Positions 35,901-45,809 are shown, counted from the first letter of the stretch. The stretch is DNA of 64,000 nucleotides from Stieleria mannarensis (GCF_014154935.1 NZ_JACEHH010000024.1:87266-151265); one strand, 5' to 3'. Made by a program: numbers and translations. Notes: generated from the letters alone by a model not told the origin.

Positions 35901-36364
35901 TCTCGCGGATTCAGATGCGCGCCACGACGGTGACCAACTGGGATCGCAAAGAATTGGTGATTCCCAACAAGGACTTGATCACCGAAAAACTGCTCAACTG
36001 GTCACTCACCAACGTGATCAACCGGCTGACGATCAACATCGGCGTGGCCTATGGCAGCGACCCCGATCAAGTTCGCGAATTGCTGTATCAAGTCGTGCGA
36101 TCTCATCCGCAGGTGCTGACCGATCCCGCACCGCTGATCAATTTCGACACCTTCGGCGACAGTGCCCTGAATTTCGCCGTGCGTTTCTATCTCGAAAAGC
36201 TGGACAACCGAATCGAAGTCACCCATCAGATCAATCGGGACATCGCCGAGGCGCTCGAAAAGGCCGGGATCACGATTCCGTTCCCCCAGCGCGACGTGCA
36301 CTTGGACATCAACGGCGACGACGCCGCCCTGCCGCTGTCCCTGCGACGCGGGCGCGATCAGTAA
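32930..36364 (+). CDS. MscK/KefA-type mechanosensitive channel, paralogue B
   Basis: This 1144-residue paralogue is transcribed away from paralogue A. It has a clear signal peptide (MPFPLSAVRLLCLQCFVVLA, ending GHAQ), a periplasmic coiled-coil part with MscS_porin-like features, about nine membrane helices from residue 520, and a C-terminal MscS core (GLGFGLQEIVANFVSGIILL near 952, GDVVTIGDTTGIVSRIQMRAT, TIPFPQRDVHLD). ATG 32930 is chosen since the signal peptide starts there; the frame upstream (from 32840) covers repeated CAAGTTTCAAG sequence. With two divergent copies plus K+ and Mg2+ channels next door, the area looks devoted to osmotic and ionic balance. Confidence 0.92.
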   Translation: MPFPLSAVRLLCLQCFVVLAVSLACLTGHAQETPPAVSPAVSPAVPIVGANGPTVDSIDAELAALELKSDLDAATKTRLVALLQQAKTTLQQGQTYEELANQYSQMIGSVAARQAEIQAQLDAQAGKEPAIAEDLTLADATQSLATLKAELAAASKQVTDLTAESARRRTRLGEIPGLLTSAEKERADVAAQQAQPAPVNESAIESQTRKTLLAARGEELAARIEALENEQAAYTATVDLLPLERKLAEANVARLRRQTELLQEAVLAMQKQQVQETADDLKQNVASVPKSLRTLAERNVELAELQKQLIEQAATTQQNLAGVQSAVDEVKADAKSSKERIDAIGLTDALGVILRQQREEAKALRNKFRPRDDLNKKVEEYQLSTFKMEDELADINQWLDQRESVQVDWDSTEIAWGDLGQDQAEWVLKRKRRKLLEDTLQSQNAVLQSMLTSDTQRRELVLLIDEFTAAIDANLFWTKDAPTLSVDELAVAPELVQWVSMPTSWANAVHQMILTVTLQPLASLAMISLAFVVLLGRGRARAAVKREGEEATKVNVGFLSTVRAMVATFVAAMVWPACLGTFAFLLVETSPADPFVRGLGNALAMAALYVSSRELLSKVCRDKGVAECHFGWTENLRRHLRRHLRWYTLVGGIIVLAMGVFYEHPDAEVRIFAIRIMSTALFLVTAAFHHLMLRQNSPLYRQLVLDSPSSLIYRIRKLIWAIAVLAPILFAFMALAGYLETTFQLGHSLQSTFLLLVVIVLGHGLLSRWLMLRRRDLARRRAMEQRERKLKELQGSEGQAIAEQVGIVLEEENAGDLEKLDEQGRQTAVVFASILALIGFGFIWQDLVPALAYFDDISLGTVGTGEDIESVSLLDVIYSLLCIALMVYATGVVPRVFELLVRGRTGLDSGARYAISTLLRYVIIIAGCIIVMNLLSVPYNQLGWLLAAASVGLGFGLQEIVANFVSGIILLLERPVRVGDVVTIGDTTGIVSRIQMRATTVTNWDRKELVIPNKDLITEKLLNWSLTNVINRLTINIGVAYGSDPDQVRELLYQVVRSHPQVLTDPAPLINFDTFGDSALNFAVRFYLEKLDNRIEVTHQINRDIAEALEKAGITIPFPQRDVHLDINGDDAALPLSLRRGRDQ

Positions 36365-36462
36365 CCGATCCGCAGCGACTTTGACGTCGCGACGCTCGAC
36401 GCGAGCATGGAAAACCCCGGGGCTCCACCTGCTGGCGAAGGTCGCTACGTTTGACCGGCGAA

Positions 36463-37677
36463 TCACAAGATCCGCTTGGGCGGGATGATCACGTTGGACA
36501 CGATCAATCCACCGACCAGGCTGGATGCGATCACGACCATTTCAAATCCGTACTGGACCGCTTCGACCGTTTGCTGCTGCGAGAGCGCCGACAGCGATCG
36601 ATAGCCCAGCGAACCGGGAACCAGGATCAACATTCCCGGGGTCTGCGGGACCAACGCCGGGATGTCGCGAATCCGTGCGTACAGGTTGCTGCCACACCCG
36701 ACTGACAACGCGCCCAGAAACGAAGCGACTTCGATGCCGAATCGGGGGCCGGCAGCCCAACTGACGACCACGCCCAAAACGGAGACCAAGGCGATGACCG
36801 GCCATTGCCGCCAGGCGGCGCGAAACACGATCGCAAACGCGACCGGCGCGACCGCCAGTGCGACCCATTGCCAATCCGATGCCAGCGGCAACCGCGGCCC
36901 CATCTGCGGCTGGAAACGGTCCAGCAATCGCCACACCAAGATCGCACCGACAAACAAGGTCGCCAGCGAAACCAGGGCGCCGGACATTCGGGCCACGCCC
37001 GCCGACAGGTGGCCGACGGCCAGTTCCGTCAACGCGACCGTCAGACGCAAACCCGGGATCAGAATGATCAGCCCCGCCAACGTGACCAGACGGTGATCGA
37101 TGGGAACGACGTAACAAGCCACCAGCAACGAACTGGTCGCCGCCACGACACCGGCCAGCAATTCCAGCAGGCCTAATTCCAACCGCCAATGCTCGTACAG
37201 CAACTCGATTCCCGCGACGAGTGCACCGACCAGACCGGCCAACGCGATTTCCCACGGCGTCCCCGCAAACAAAACCGCGACGGCGGCACAGGCGACCGCG
37301 CAGGCGGCGATGTAGACCGGCGGGCCGTACAATGCCTTGGCCTGCTCGATCTGTTCCATCTCGGTCGTCGCGGCGTCGACGGTCATCTCGCCGCGCTCGA
37401 CGCGAGTGAGCAATTCGTCGAATCGGATCAGCTTGTCGACGTTAACCGGTCCGCTGTCGACACGCCGGATGACAGTCATTTCGTCGCCCGATGAATCACG
37501 GAGCGAAATCACAAGCGCCGTCGGCGTGTACAAGAATTCGCCGTGAATGCCCAACGCCGCGGCGACTTTCCCCATCACGCGTTCGAGCCGGTGCGACGGT
37601 GTGCCGAAACGATGCAACATGATGGCGGCATCAATCAAAAACGTTTGCGACGACGGCGGTTGTTGTGACTTTCCCAT
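36463..37677 (-). CDS. ThrE-family threonine/serine exporter
   Basis: A 404-residue membrane protein joining the two halves of the ThrE family: the N-terminal DUF1212-type part (FLIDAAIMLHRFGTPSHRLERVMGKVAAALG, LISLRDSSGDEMTVIRRVDSGPVNVDKL) with about five helices, and the C-terminal DUF3815-type part with another five (from VALAVAPVAFAIVFRA). Corynebacterial ThrE exports L-threonine and L-serine by proton motive force; the substrate here is inferred only. It converges on paralogue B of the mechanosensitive channels with a 98-bp gap and no visible terminator. Confidence 0.88.
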   Translation of the reverse strand: MGKSQQPPSSQTFLIDAAIMLHRFGTPSHRLERVMGKVAAALGIHGEFLYTPTALVISLRDSSGDEMTVIRRVDSGPVNVDKLIRFDELLTRVERGEMTVDAATTEMEQIEQAKALYGPPVYIAACAVACAAVAVLFAGTPWEIALAGLVGALVAGIELLYEHWRLELGLLELLAGVVAATSSLLVACYVVPIDHRLVTLAGLIILIPGLRLTVALTELAVGHLSAGVARMSGALVSLATLFVGAILVWRLLDRFQPQMGPRLPLASDWQWVALAVAPVAFAIVFRAAWRQWPVIALVSVLGVVVSWAAGPRFGIEVASFLGALSVGCGSNLYARIRDIPALVPQTPGMLILVPGSLGYRSLSALSQQQTVEAVQYGFEMVVIASSLVGGLIVSNVIIPPKRIL

Positions 37678-37833
37678 CCGCGGCGTTGTAGTCTGCCACC
37701 CCCGTTGGTGTCTAGCCTTCCGGGCCGTCGCCCGTGGGGCTCAGCGCGACGACCTAGAAAGGACGTCGTACACCCATCCACCGACCACCTCTTACCCGAT
37801 CGGCCAGTTCATCGGGATTTGTCTTCTTGGCCC

Positions 37834-37932
37834 CTAAAACAGAAACGCAACCAGCAGCAGTCCGATCAACAAGATGCCCAGTCCGAGCAGCAGCAGGGAC
37901 CTGTGAGACGGTCGCGTCGTCCCGGTCGGCAT
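37834..37932 (-). CDS. Possible 32-residue membrane peptide
   Basis: A short minus-strand frame runs ATG to TAG: a polar start MPTGTTRPSHRS followed by a 20-residue hydrophobic helix rich in Leu, Gly, Ile and Val ending AFLF. It lies in the otherwise gene-free gap 37678-38023 between the ThrE exporter and the DMFase-like gene. It has no Shine-Dalgarno and no downstream partner. The purely hydrophobic C-terminal half after a charged start is unusual for random sequence, but a chance frame is still possible. Confidence 0.4.
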   Translation of the reverse strand: MPTGTTRPSHRSLLLLGLGILLIGLLLVAFLF

Positions 37933-38023
37933 CAGGGTCGCGATGAGAACCGATGTGAGTGCCCCGTGCGGACGCGGCGGGATGGAATCCCACGGCAAGA
38001 CAGCAGTACGCTTTGTTGCCGGG

Positions 38024-39595
38024 TCAGCCGTTTTTCCCGATTGCCCGTCGCAGCAGGTTGTGGGTGATCCGCTGGACGCGGTCGTCGGGACCGTGGGGAC
38101 GGCTCCAATGCGACCACGGCAGCCAGTGTCCCGGCGGGCTGGCCAAACCTTGGCACCACCAGATCGTCGACGCGTTGAAGACGAAATTGTTGTTGGGGCC
38201 GGGGTAGATCGTCGATGTCCATGTTTGCGGGTTTACGCCGCCTTGCAGCGCCGTGCCAGTGCCGACAACCTCCAATCCGGGGATGTCGCTGGGCGGATCG
38301 CCGTGGTACTCCCAGCCGATCAGACCGGGGATCGATTCACCCTGTTTCATCGCGGTGCCTGCAAAGATCCAATGATCCGGCAACGCACAAATCCAATCGC
38401 CGCCACCGTTGACCGGGCTGACGTTTCGCGATCCCATCAAGTAGCCTTCGTCGGGTCCGCGATGTGGGAACGGTCCGTGCCGTTGCTCGCGAAGTGTGGC
38501 CCATTTGTAATCACCGCCATACGGCCCGCCGCGAAACAGAATACGGTTGGCGCGGCCGTCGGCGCTTTCACGAAACGGGCTGACCCAGCACACCGAGTTG
38601 CCCGAGAGGAACATCAAACTAACGCCTGAATCCCGCATCCGGACGACGCTGTGGTATTGCCGGATGTCCCAGTATTCGTCGTGCCCGTTGCTGATGAACG
38701 TTTTGCACTTCAGTCCCCGGTCGGCTGTCAACATGTCGCTGTTGGAGCAATACGTCACGTCATAGCCGTGTTTTTCCAACCAGTACGCCAACGGGAACTC
38801 AAAGCACAGCCACTCGCCCGAGCCGATCGTTTGCGGGTTCTGAAAGATCTGGGGATACATCCCGTAGGGGCGGTCAAAACTGACGTCGGCCCAAGGTCCC
38901 TGGTTGCCTTGGGGGTGCGTGTAGACCGAATCGTTGTCGGGCCACTGGTTGTACGCCTGCCAGGTATTGTCGCTGCACTGCAGCAGGATGTCAGCGGGGC
39001 GGTCGTCGCGGACGATGAAGACGACATAGTTTTGCCAGTAACCGAATCCGGTCGAATCGCTGGTCGTTGTCAGCCGCCCCAAATACACGCCGCTGGGCCA
39101 ATCGTCGGGGATCGTCAGCGTCACCGCGGGTGCCCACGTGCACTGGCGAAGACGCTTTTCGCCGCGCGGAGGTGTGGGTTGCACGGTGCCGTCAAACGGT
39201 CCAAGCGTCGTCATCAACCGCGCCCCGCGACCGCCGTAGTATCCGGTGCGAAAGATCTCGATCACGTACTTTTGCGCCGGGTCGGTGGAGACCATGATGT
39301 CGATCGATTCACCCGCCGCCACACTCTGCCGCGAGCAATACCCTTCGATCTTCGAGGCGCGGACTCCTTCGCGTGAATCCAGACGCACGCGTGTGAGTTG
39401 CCAATCACGTGAACCCGGCTTGGCGTTTTCATCACGAATCAACGACGCGGCAGGTTGTCCGGCGGCATCGCTTTGTCCGGCGGCATCGCTGCCAGCGACC
39501 GCAGCGTTTGATGACAGTGCACCGATGGCGGAAAACGCCGAGACGCTCTTGAGCACCTCACGCCGGTTGGGGGTGGATCGGTTCGGTTTGGTCAT
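38024..39595 (-). CDS. Tat-exported N,N-dimethylformamidase beta-subunit-like protein
   Basis: A 523-residue protein similar to the C-terminal region of the large DMFase subunit. It starts with a Tat signal (NRREVLKSVSAFSAIGALSS). An N-terminal beta-sandwich (VAAGESIDIMVST, YVIEIFRTGYYGGRGARLM) leads into the amidohydrolase-like part (LLQCSDNTWQAYNQWPDNDS, LEKHGYDVTYCSNSDM, FISNGHDEYWD, FLSGNSVCWV). ATG 39595 is picked over 39649 because GGGAG lies five bases before it and the Tat motif follows. Planctomycetes carry many such proteins; a role in cleaving amide or glycan-linked substrates outside the cytoplasm is possible but not shown. Confidence 0.82.
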   Translation of the reverse strand: MTKPNRSTPNRREVLKSVSAFSAIGALSSNAAVAGSDAAGQSDAAGQPAASLIRDENAKPGSRDWQLTRVRLDSREGVRASKIEGYCSRQSVAAGESIDIMVSTDPAQKYVIEIFRTGYYGGRGARLMTTLGPFDGTVQPTPPRGEKRLRQCTWAPAVTLTIPDDWPSGVYLGRLTTTSDSTGFGYWQNYVVFIVRDDRPADILLQCSDNTWQAYNQWPDNDSVYTHPQGNQGPWADVSFDRPYGMYPQIFQNPQTIGSGEWLCFEFPLAYWLEKHGYDVTYCSNSDMLTADRGLKCKTFISNGHDEYWDIRQYHSVVRMRDSGVSLMFLSGNSVCWVSPFRESADGRANRILFRGGPYGGDYKWATLREQRHGPFPHRGPDEGYLMGSRNVSPVNGGGDWICALPDHWIFAGTAMKQGESIPGLIGWEYHGDPPSDIPGLEVVGTGTALQGGVNPQTWTSTIYPGPNNNFVFNASTIWWCQGLASPPGHWLPWSHWSRPHGPDDRVQRITHNLLRRAIGKNG

Positions 39596-39736
39596 GGTGT
39601 CTCCCTGATGAGGAATCTCTCCCTCAGGGAGAGACAGCGTTTTTGTCACCTCTACAATCGATGTCCCGAGTCACGCGGGGATGACGTTTCCAGGCGAAGC
39701 CTGGTTAGGAGGGCGCCGCCCGCTCATGCGCACCCC

Positions 39737-39762
39737 ATCATTCTGCCCCGAATCATTCTGCC
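39737..39762. repeat. Dispersed repeat, AGAATGAT family, copy 2
   Basis: The reverse complement is identical over 26 bases to 8510-8535. It lies in the gap 39596-39825, which also holds an AGGCGAAGCCT hairpin near 39690 and a diverged GATAGACTTCCAGTCTGTC palindrome (minus strand of 39787-39806). No gene is seen in that gap. Confidence 0.8.
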
Positions 39763-39825
39763 ATCCCCCCGGAATCCTACCGCAGTGACAGACTGGAAGT
39801 CTATCCGATCGATCAAACGCCAGCC

Positions 39826-40059
39826 CTAACGCGGTTTCCAGTTCGGGTGTGGCGTGAGGGCGTTGACCATCATCGCCTCCAGACGCTCGACGACCTTCGG
39901 ATTCTGGTCCGCCAGATCATTGGTTTCGCCGATGTCGTTGCTGAGATCATACAGCTGTGTTTTTCCGCTGCCCCAAGGCAATCGGATCGCTTTCCAGTTA
40001 CCGGCGCAGACGGCTTGTTTTCCGCCGCGTTCGTAGAATTCCTGGTACAGGTTCCTGGA
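39826..40059 (-). pseudogene. C-terminal remnant of a sulfatase gene
   Basis: About 77 codons on the minus strand end at TAG 39826-39828 and read like the C-terminus of an arylsulfatase: [20 protein letters not shown], then [20 protein letters not shown] and a tail ending in [12 protein letters not shown]. The catalytic N-terminal domain with the formylglycine site is missing. The remnant begins six bases after the stop codon of the von Willebrand factor A gene and has no start of its own. A deletion that brought the two together would explain this. Intact sulfatases are very numerous in this family of bacteria. Confidence 0.85.
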
Positions 40060-40065
40060 ACGAAC

Positions 40066-42594
40066 TCACTCGGTGATCAGCCGTTTGGCCTGTTGGACGA
40101 GTGAGACGAATTCGTCACGGTATCCTGAGCGATCCTCAAACGCACCGGCGGTGGCGATTTCTTCGACCATGTCCAGGTCGCAACTGCCTTTGTGCGGCGA
40201 GTCTCGCAGCAGCATGGCGAAGGCGGCCACGCCGGCGGCGAATTGGAAATCGCGGTCGGTTTCATTGAACGCCTTGCCGCTGTCTTTGGCGGCAAATTCG
40301 ATCTGGCGAACCTGGTCTCCGGTCGGCGGTTTGTAGCGAATCGTTAACGTCAGCTGTTCGCCGCTGGCGGCTTGCTCCCGCAAACGAACCGGATGTTGGT
40401 ACTTCAAATCGTCGATGCTTGGCGGCCCCGCGGTCGCATCGTCGTTGGGGTGTTTCTGGCGGGGCACAATTTCATACAACGCTGTCACCGTGTGTCCCGC
40501 ACCGATCTCGCCGGGAGCGTTGCTCTCGTCCGCCAAGTCGTCGGCGAACAGGAAGCGATTCTGATCACCGATCAAGCGATACGATTCGACTTCCATCGGA
40601 TTGAACTCGACGTGCAGGTCAACATCTTTGGCGACCGTCGCCAGGCTGCCCTTGATCTGTCGGACCAGGACCTCGCGTGCTTCGTCTTGGCTGTTGACCA
40701 GCACCGAGTTGGCGTCGGCCTTGTTGATGATCTGTTCTGTCACCGCGTCGTTGAATTTGCCGGTGCCGAAGCCCAGCACGGTCAAGAAAATGTTGTCGGC
40801 GGCGTTTTGCTGCGCCAATTCCACCAATTCATCGCTGTCGGTCAGACCGACATTAAACTCGCCGTCGCTACACACGATGACTCGATTGGTGCCGCCGTCG
40901 ATGAAGTGTTCGCGGGCAATGTCGTAGGCCAGTTGGATTCCGCGGCCGTGGTCGGTGGAGCCGCGCACACGCTGACGATCACTCGCGCGCAGTCGATCCA
41001 GCGAATCGATGATGACCTTTTTGCGGTCGCCCGAGGTCGCGTCGAGCACCATGCCGTCCGCCCCGGCGTAAACCACGATCGCAACGGAATCGTTTTCGCC
41101 GAGCCGATCGACCAAGGCCTTCATGCCGTCGACCACCCACGGCATTTTGTTGGGACGGTTCATCGATCCCGAAACATCCACCAGGAACACCAGATTGCTG
41201 GGGGACCGATCCAGTTCGAGCACCTTGGCCTTGATCCCGATCCTGGCCAATCGATGCTGTGGATTCCACGGGCACTCGGCGATCTGGATCGCGGCGGCAA
41301 ACGGAGAATCGTCTTGCGGGGGCGCGTAGTGATAGTCGAAGTAGTTGACCCATGCTTCGACGCGGACGGCATCGGAAGTGGGCCATTGGTTGTACTGGTT
41401 CAAATTGATTCGCAACTTGTCATAAACCGTGGGATCGACGTCAATCGGAAACGTCGAAAGCGGCCCACTGACGACGCTCACGAAAGGGTTTTCGCTGATC
41501 GGCGCGAATTGATCTCCTTCGGCCACACGTCTCGAAGGTCCGGCCCCTGCTTGGTCGGCTGTCGCCATCGCCCCCATCATCATTTCGCCTTCCCGCGTGC
41601 GGCCGGCGAGGTGCGATAGATCGTTCGCCTGGAAGTCCATCCGCCGGGACAGGCGATCGCGATACGGGGGCGCGACCGGCTGGGCCAACAACGGGTTCAT
41701 CTGAATCGAATGGGCTGGACCGTTGGGTTCCGACGCTTCTGGTCGGGGGGGGGCGTCGGATTCAATCGCGACCACATCATCCGTGTTGTTGCCTGCCGAT
41801 AAACCCGATTCAGCCAGATTCGCCGGGTCGCCTTGGGGTGTATTTTGACCGAAAGCTTCCTCCATAGGTGCTGTCACGGCATCGCTTTGTGAATCGGTTG
41901 CAATCGTGGGCTGCATCGCCGAGTCAGCGTTGTCGGCTGCTGCGCCGCGTGCCGTCTTCGGATCCGACGTCGCCAGCGTCTCCGTTTCAGATTCGGCCGG
42001 CCGGACGCTTTCCGGTGCGTCGTCGCCCGGTGCGATCAATGGCGCTGCCGCAGCGGTTGTGGCCAGCGTCGCGCGGACCTCGGCCAATTCTCGTTCGACC
42101 GAACGTTTCTCCACGACCAGCCGTTGATTCTCCGATTCGATCTCGTTGATGCGATCTCGCAACTGCTTCGTATCGGTGTTCGCGGCGATGATTCGATTGA
42201 GCGCGGGTAAGGTTAAACCGGAAACCAAGAGCAAGGTGGCAGCGACGGCCAAGCCGGCTACCCAAAGCCGAGTGGACGGATCCGCACCTGCGGCCACGAC
42301 CGGCGGCGGTTCGGGGTGGGGCGATTGAATGGCGTTTTCGATTCGGCGGCGGGCCAGTGGATGGACGCCAGCGGTCTCGGAGGCGAATTCCGCTTTGACC
42401 GCTCCGACGGCGTCGCGAACCGAAGCGACGATGGCTCGCACTTCCGGCGATGCGTCCATCAACTTCATGAACTCGGTCGCCTGTTCACGTTCCAGTTCAC
42501 CGAAGACAAACGCGGTCGCGCGCTCTTCGATCCCTTCGTGTGGGTCGGTCGGTTCGGATGTCATGATCGGATTCCCAGGATGATGATGTGTCAT
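40066..42594 (-). CDS. Membrane-anchored von Willebrand factor A protein, YfbK type
   Basis: The 842-residue protein has a short N-terminal part resembling anti-sigma or zf-HC2-like domains without cysteines (ATAFVFGELEREQATEFMKL), one membrane helix at about 108-130, a coiled coil, a long low-complexity acidic linker, then a YfbK-type vWF-A N-terminal unit (PFVSVVSGPLSTFPIDVDPT, near 371), a vWA domain with metal site DVSGSMN (near 472), and a DUF3520-like end. vWA domains bind protein partners through a metal ion. Its ATG overlaps the ECF sigma stop by four bases (ATGA). The pairing suggests the N-terminus holds the sigma factor at the membrane while the outer domain senses something. A second ATG at 42564 is possible. 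Confidence 0.87.
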   Translation of the reverse strand: MTHHHPGNPIMTSEPTDPHEGIEERATAFVFGELEREQATEFMKLMDASPEVRAIVASVRDAVGAVKAEFASETAGVHPLARRRIENAIQSPHPEPPPVVAAGADPSTRLWVAGLAVAATLLLVSGLTLPALNRIIAANTDTKQLRDRINEIESENQRLVVEKRSVERELAEVRATLATTAAAAPLIAPGDDAPESVRPAESETETLATSDPKTARGAAADNADSAMQPTIATDSQSDAVTAPMEEAFGQNTPQGDPANLAESGLSAGNNTDDVVAIESDAPPRPEASEPNGPAHSIQMNPLLAQPVAPPYRDRLSRRMDFQANDLSHLAGRTREGEMMMGAMATADQAGAGPSRRVAEGDQFAPISENPFVSVVSGPLSTFPIDVDPTVYDKLRINLNQYNQWPTSDAVRVEAWVNYFDYHYAPPQDDSPFAAAIQIAECPWNPQHRLARIGIKAKVLELDRSPSNLVFLVDVSGSMNRPNKMPWVVDGMKALVDRLGENDSVAIVVYAGADGMVLDATSGDRKKVIIDSLDRLRASDRQRVRGSTDHGRGIQLAYDIAREHFIDGGTNRVIVCSDGEFNVGLTDSDELVELAQQNAADNIFLTVLGFGTGKFNDAVTEQIINKADANSVLVNSQDEAREVLVRQIKGSLATVAKDVDLHVEFNPMEVESYRLIGDQNRFLFADDLADESNAPGEIGAGHTVTALYEIVPRQKHPNDDATAGPPSIDDLKYQHPVRLREQAASGEQLTLTIRYKPPTGDQVRQIEFAAKDSGKAFNETDRDFQFAAGVAAFAMLLRDSPHKGSCDLDMVEEIATAGAFEDRSGYRDEFVSLVQQAKRLITE

Positions 42595-43163
42595 TCAGCG
42601 GCGGCGAGTCGGTTGCGAATCAATTTCAATCCCGTGCTCAACAGGTAGCCGACGTTACCGACGCTCAGCCCCGTCAATTCGCTGATCTCGCGGTAACTTA
42701 AATCCCCGTGAATCTTCAGCCGGATGACCTCTTGCTGTTTCGCCGGCAACGTGGCCAACAGACTTTGTGCGTTCTCGTGTCGTTCGGCCATTTCGACGAC
42801 GGATTGTGGACCGGCGTCTCGGCTGACTTGACGTGCGGCGTTTGCGTCATCGAGCGTCTTCATTCGGCTTTCCTTCTTCAGGATGTCCAGTGCACGATTA
42901 CGACAGACGCGAAACAACCATTGCCGGACTCGATCTTGGACCTGCCGGCGCGGTTGTCGGCACAGTCGAACAAACGTGTCCTGAACGACGTCGCTGGCGC
43001 GGTCGCGATCGCCCAAGAGTTGTGTCGCATAACCCATCATCGGCAACTCGTTCTCTCGAAACACTTCCGTCAGCCATGCTTGATCGCTCAGCCGATCGGG
43101 GTCGGCCGGATCGGGACTGGCCCGATCACACGACGAATCGCATTGGTGATTCAACTGGTTCAT
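42591..43163 (-). CDS. ECF-type sigma factor coupled to vWA protein
   Basis: A 190-residue sigma-70-family protein with region 2 (FRENELPMMGYATQLLGDRDRASDVVQDTFVRLC) and region 4 (LPAKQQEVIRLKIHGDLSYREISELTGLSVGNVGYLLSTGLKLIR). ATG 43163 gives the normal ECF length; the longer frame upstream has no support. The four-base overlap with the vWA gene indicates translational coupling. Domain order in the vWA protein suggests that it is the anti-sigma partner. It is divergent from the Gfo/Idh/MocA gene at 43378, with about 215 bp between the starts. Confidence 0.92.
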   Translation of the reverse strand: MNQLNHQCDSSCDRASPDPADPDRLSDQAWLTEVFRENELPMMGYATQLLGDRDRASDVVQDTFVRLCRQPRRQVQDRVRQWLFRVCRNRALDILKKESRMKTLDDANAARQVSRDAGPQSVVEMAERHENAQSLLATLPAKQQEVIRLKIHGDLSYREISELTGLSVGNVGYLLSTGLKLIRNRLAAAE

Positions 43164-43377
43164 TACCCGCGCAAGCAGAAGGATGCTCGTCCATGCACAG
43201 TGAAAACGATCGGACCGCGACGCCCTTAGAAAAAAATGCGTTTTGAAGTGCCGAGAAACCCTGAAAGTTGAATTTTGGCCCGAATCCGACGTCTCGTGTG
43301 CCAAGCGGTTACACTTTTCCTCTCCCCGCCTGCGTTTTTACGCCACCATCCTCCCCCCATTTGCCGGGTCCATCGCC

Positions 43378-44730
<1,353 letters not shown>

Positions 44731-44759
44731 CGCCGAAGTCTCTTTCCCTGGAACCCACC

Positions 44760-45614
44760 ATGCATCGCCGAACCCTTTTGAAGTCTGCCGCCTTGGCCAC
44801 CGCGGCGGCATCCACGTCACCAATGACTTCCGGCGCCTCAGCCGGCGAGTTCAGCGGCAAGATCAAAAAAGCCGTCAAATTTCATATGGCCACCGGTCCG
44901 GAGTCGGTCCTGGACAAATTCCGCATGATCCGTGACCTCGGGTTCGACGGCGTTGAAACCCGCGCGAAGCTGGGCACAGAAAACGAGGCGCTGGTCCGAT
45001 CCTACGCCCAGGCCAGTGAATCCACCGGGTTGCCGATTCACGGAGTGGTTCATTCCAGTAACCCCGACCTGGTCGGCGCGATCGATCAGGCCAAGATGCT
45101 TGGTGCCAGTTCGGTCTTGCATGTGGTCCGGTACGATCGCAAGATCAGCTACTTGCAGAACTACGAGGAGACCAAACAGATCATCCGTCGCGCCGTCGAT
45201 CACGCCGAGAAGCAGGGCGTGATGATCTTGTGCGAAAACGTCTGGGCGTCGTACCTGATCGAGCCGATGGGGATGGCGCGATTCGTCGATTCCTTCGACA
45301 GCCCCATGGTCGGCATCTACTTTGACGTCGGCAACGTCGTCCGCTGGGGATGGCCGCAGCACTGGCTGGAAGTGATCGGCCGCAGGGCGAAGAAATTGGA
45401 CATCAAAGAATATGATCTGAACGTCGCGATGAACGAGGGCATGCGCGAAGGGTTCCGAAAACCGCTCGGTGAAGGCAGCATCGAGTGGGACAAGGTCCGC
45501 AGCGAGCTGGCAAAGATCGACTATCAAGGTTGGGCGACCGCCGAAGTCAAGGGCGGCGACCGAACACGACTGGCGGAAATCGCCGCACAGATGGATCGCG
45601 TGTTGGATTTGTAA
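44760..45614 (+). CDS. Exported sugar phosphate isomerase/epimerase-like TIM barrel
   Basis: A 284-residue xylose-isomerase-like TIM barrel. A short Tat-type leader (MHRRTLLKSAALATAAA) precedes the barrel: LGFDGVETRAKL, GVMILCENVW, VGIYFDVGNVV and a closing AEVKGGD carry the metal-binding Glu, Asp and His-type positions of the family. It starts 29 bp after the oxidoreductase gene on the same strand. Members act as keto/aldo-sugar isomerases, epimerases or, in some planctomycete and Bacteroidetes clusters, as lyases on 3-keto-glycosides; which of these applies here cannot be told. Confidence 0.87.
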   Translation: MHRRTLLKSAALATAAASTSPMTSGASAGEFSGKIKKAVKFHMATGPESVLDKFRMIRDLGFDGVETRAKLGTENEALVRSYAQASESTGLPIHGVVHSSNPDLVGAIDQAKMLGASSVLHVVRYDRKISYLQNYEETKQIIRRAVDHAEKQGVMILCENVWASYLIEPMGMARFVDSFDSPMVGIYFDVGNVVRWGWPQHWLEVIGRRAKKLDIKEYDLNVAMNEGMREGFRKPLGEGSIEWDKVRSELAKIDYQGWATAEVKGGDRTRLAEIAAQMDRVLDL

Positions 45615-45637
45615 GTGGGATAGGCTTCCAGCCTGTC
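45615..45637 (+). repeat. Dispersed palindrome, GTGGGATAGGCTTCCAGCC family
   Basis: Identical to 23846-23868, starting at the base after the isomerase stop codon. The following gap to 45809 also has an ATAGGACTTATGGGTCCCCT then ATGTCCTAT inverted motif (about 45684-45713). Confidence 0.8.
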
Positions 45638-45809
45638 ACCAGTTTCGTCCGGATGGGGCTCCGGGTTTGTGCCGCCCCTCACATAGGACTTATGGGTCCC
45701 CTATGTCCTATTGGTCTAATTGATCACGGCCTCCGCTTCGCCGCCGCGGTTAGACCAACTTTGGCAGTTTAGAACGACCTCCCCACGAGACGGATACGGG
45801 AAAACCGCC

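Noticed and set aside
40372..41619. Plus-strand open frame of 415 codons opposite the vWA gene
   Set aside because: Shadow of the vWA coding strand; no start signal and no domain.
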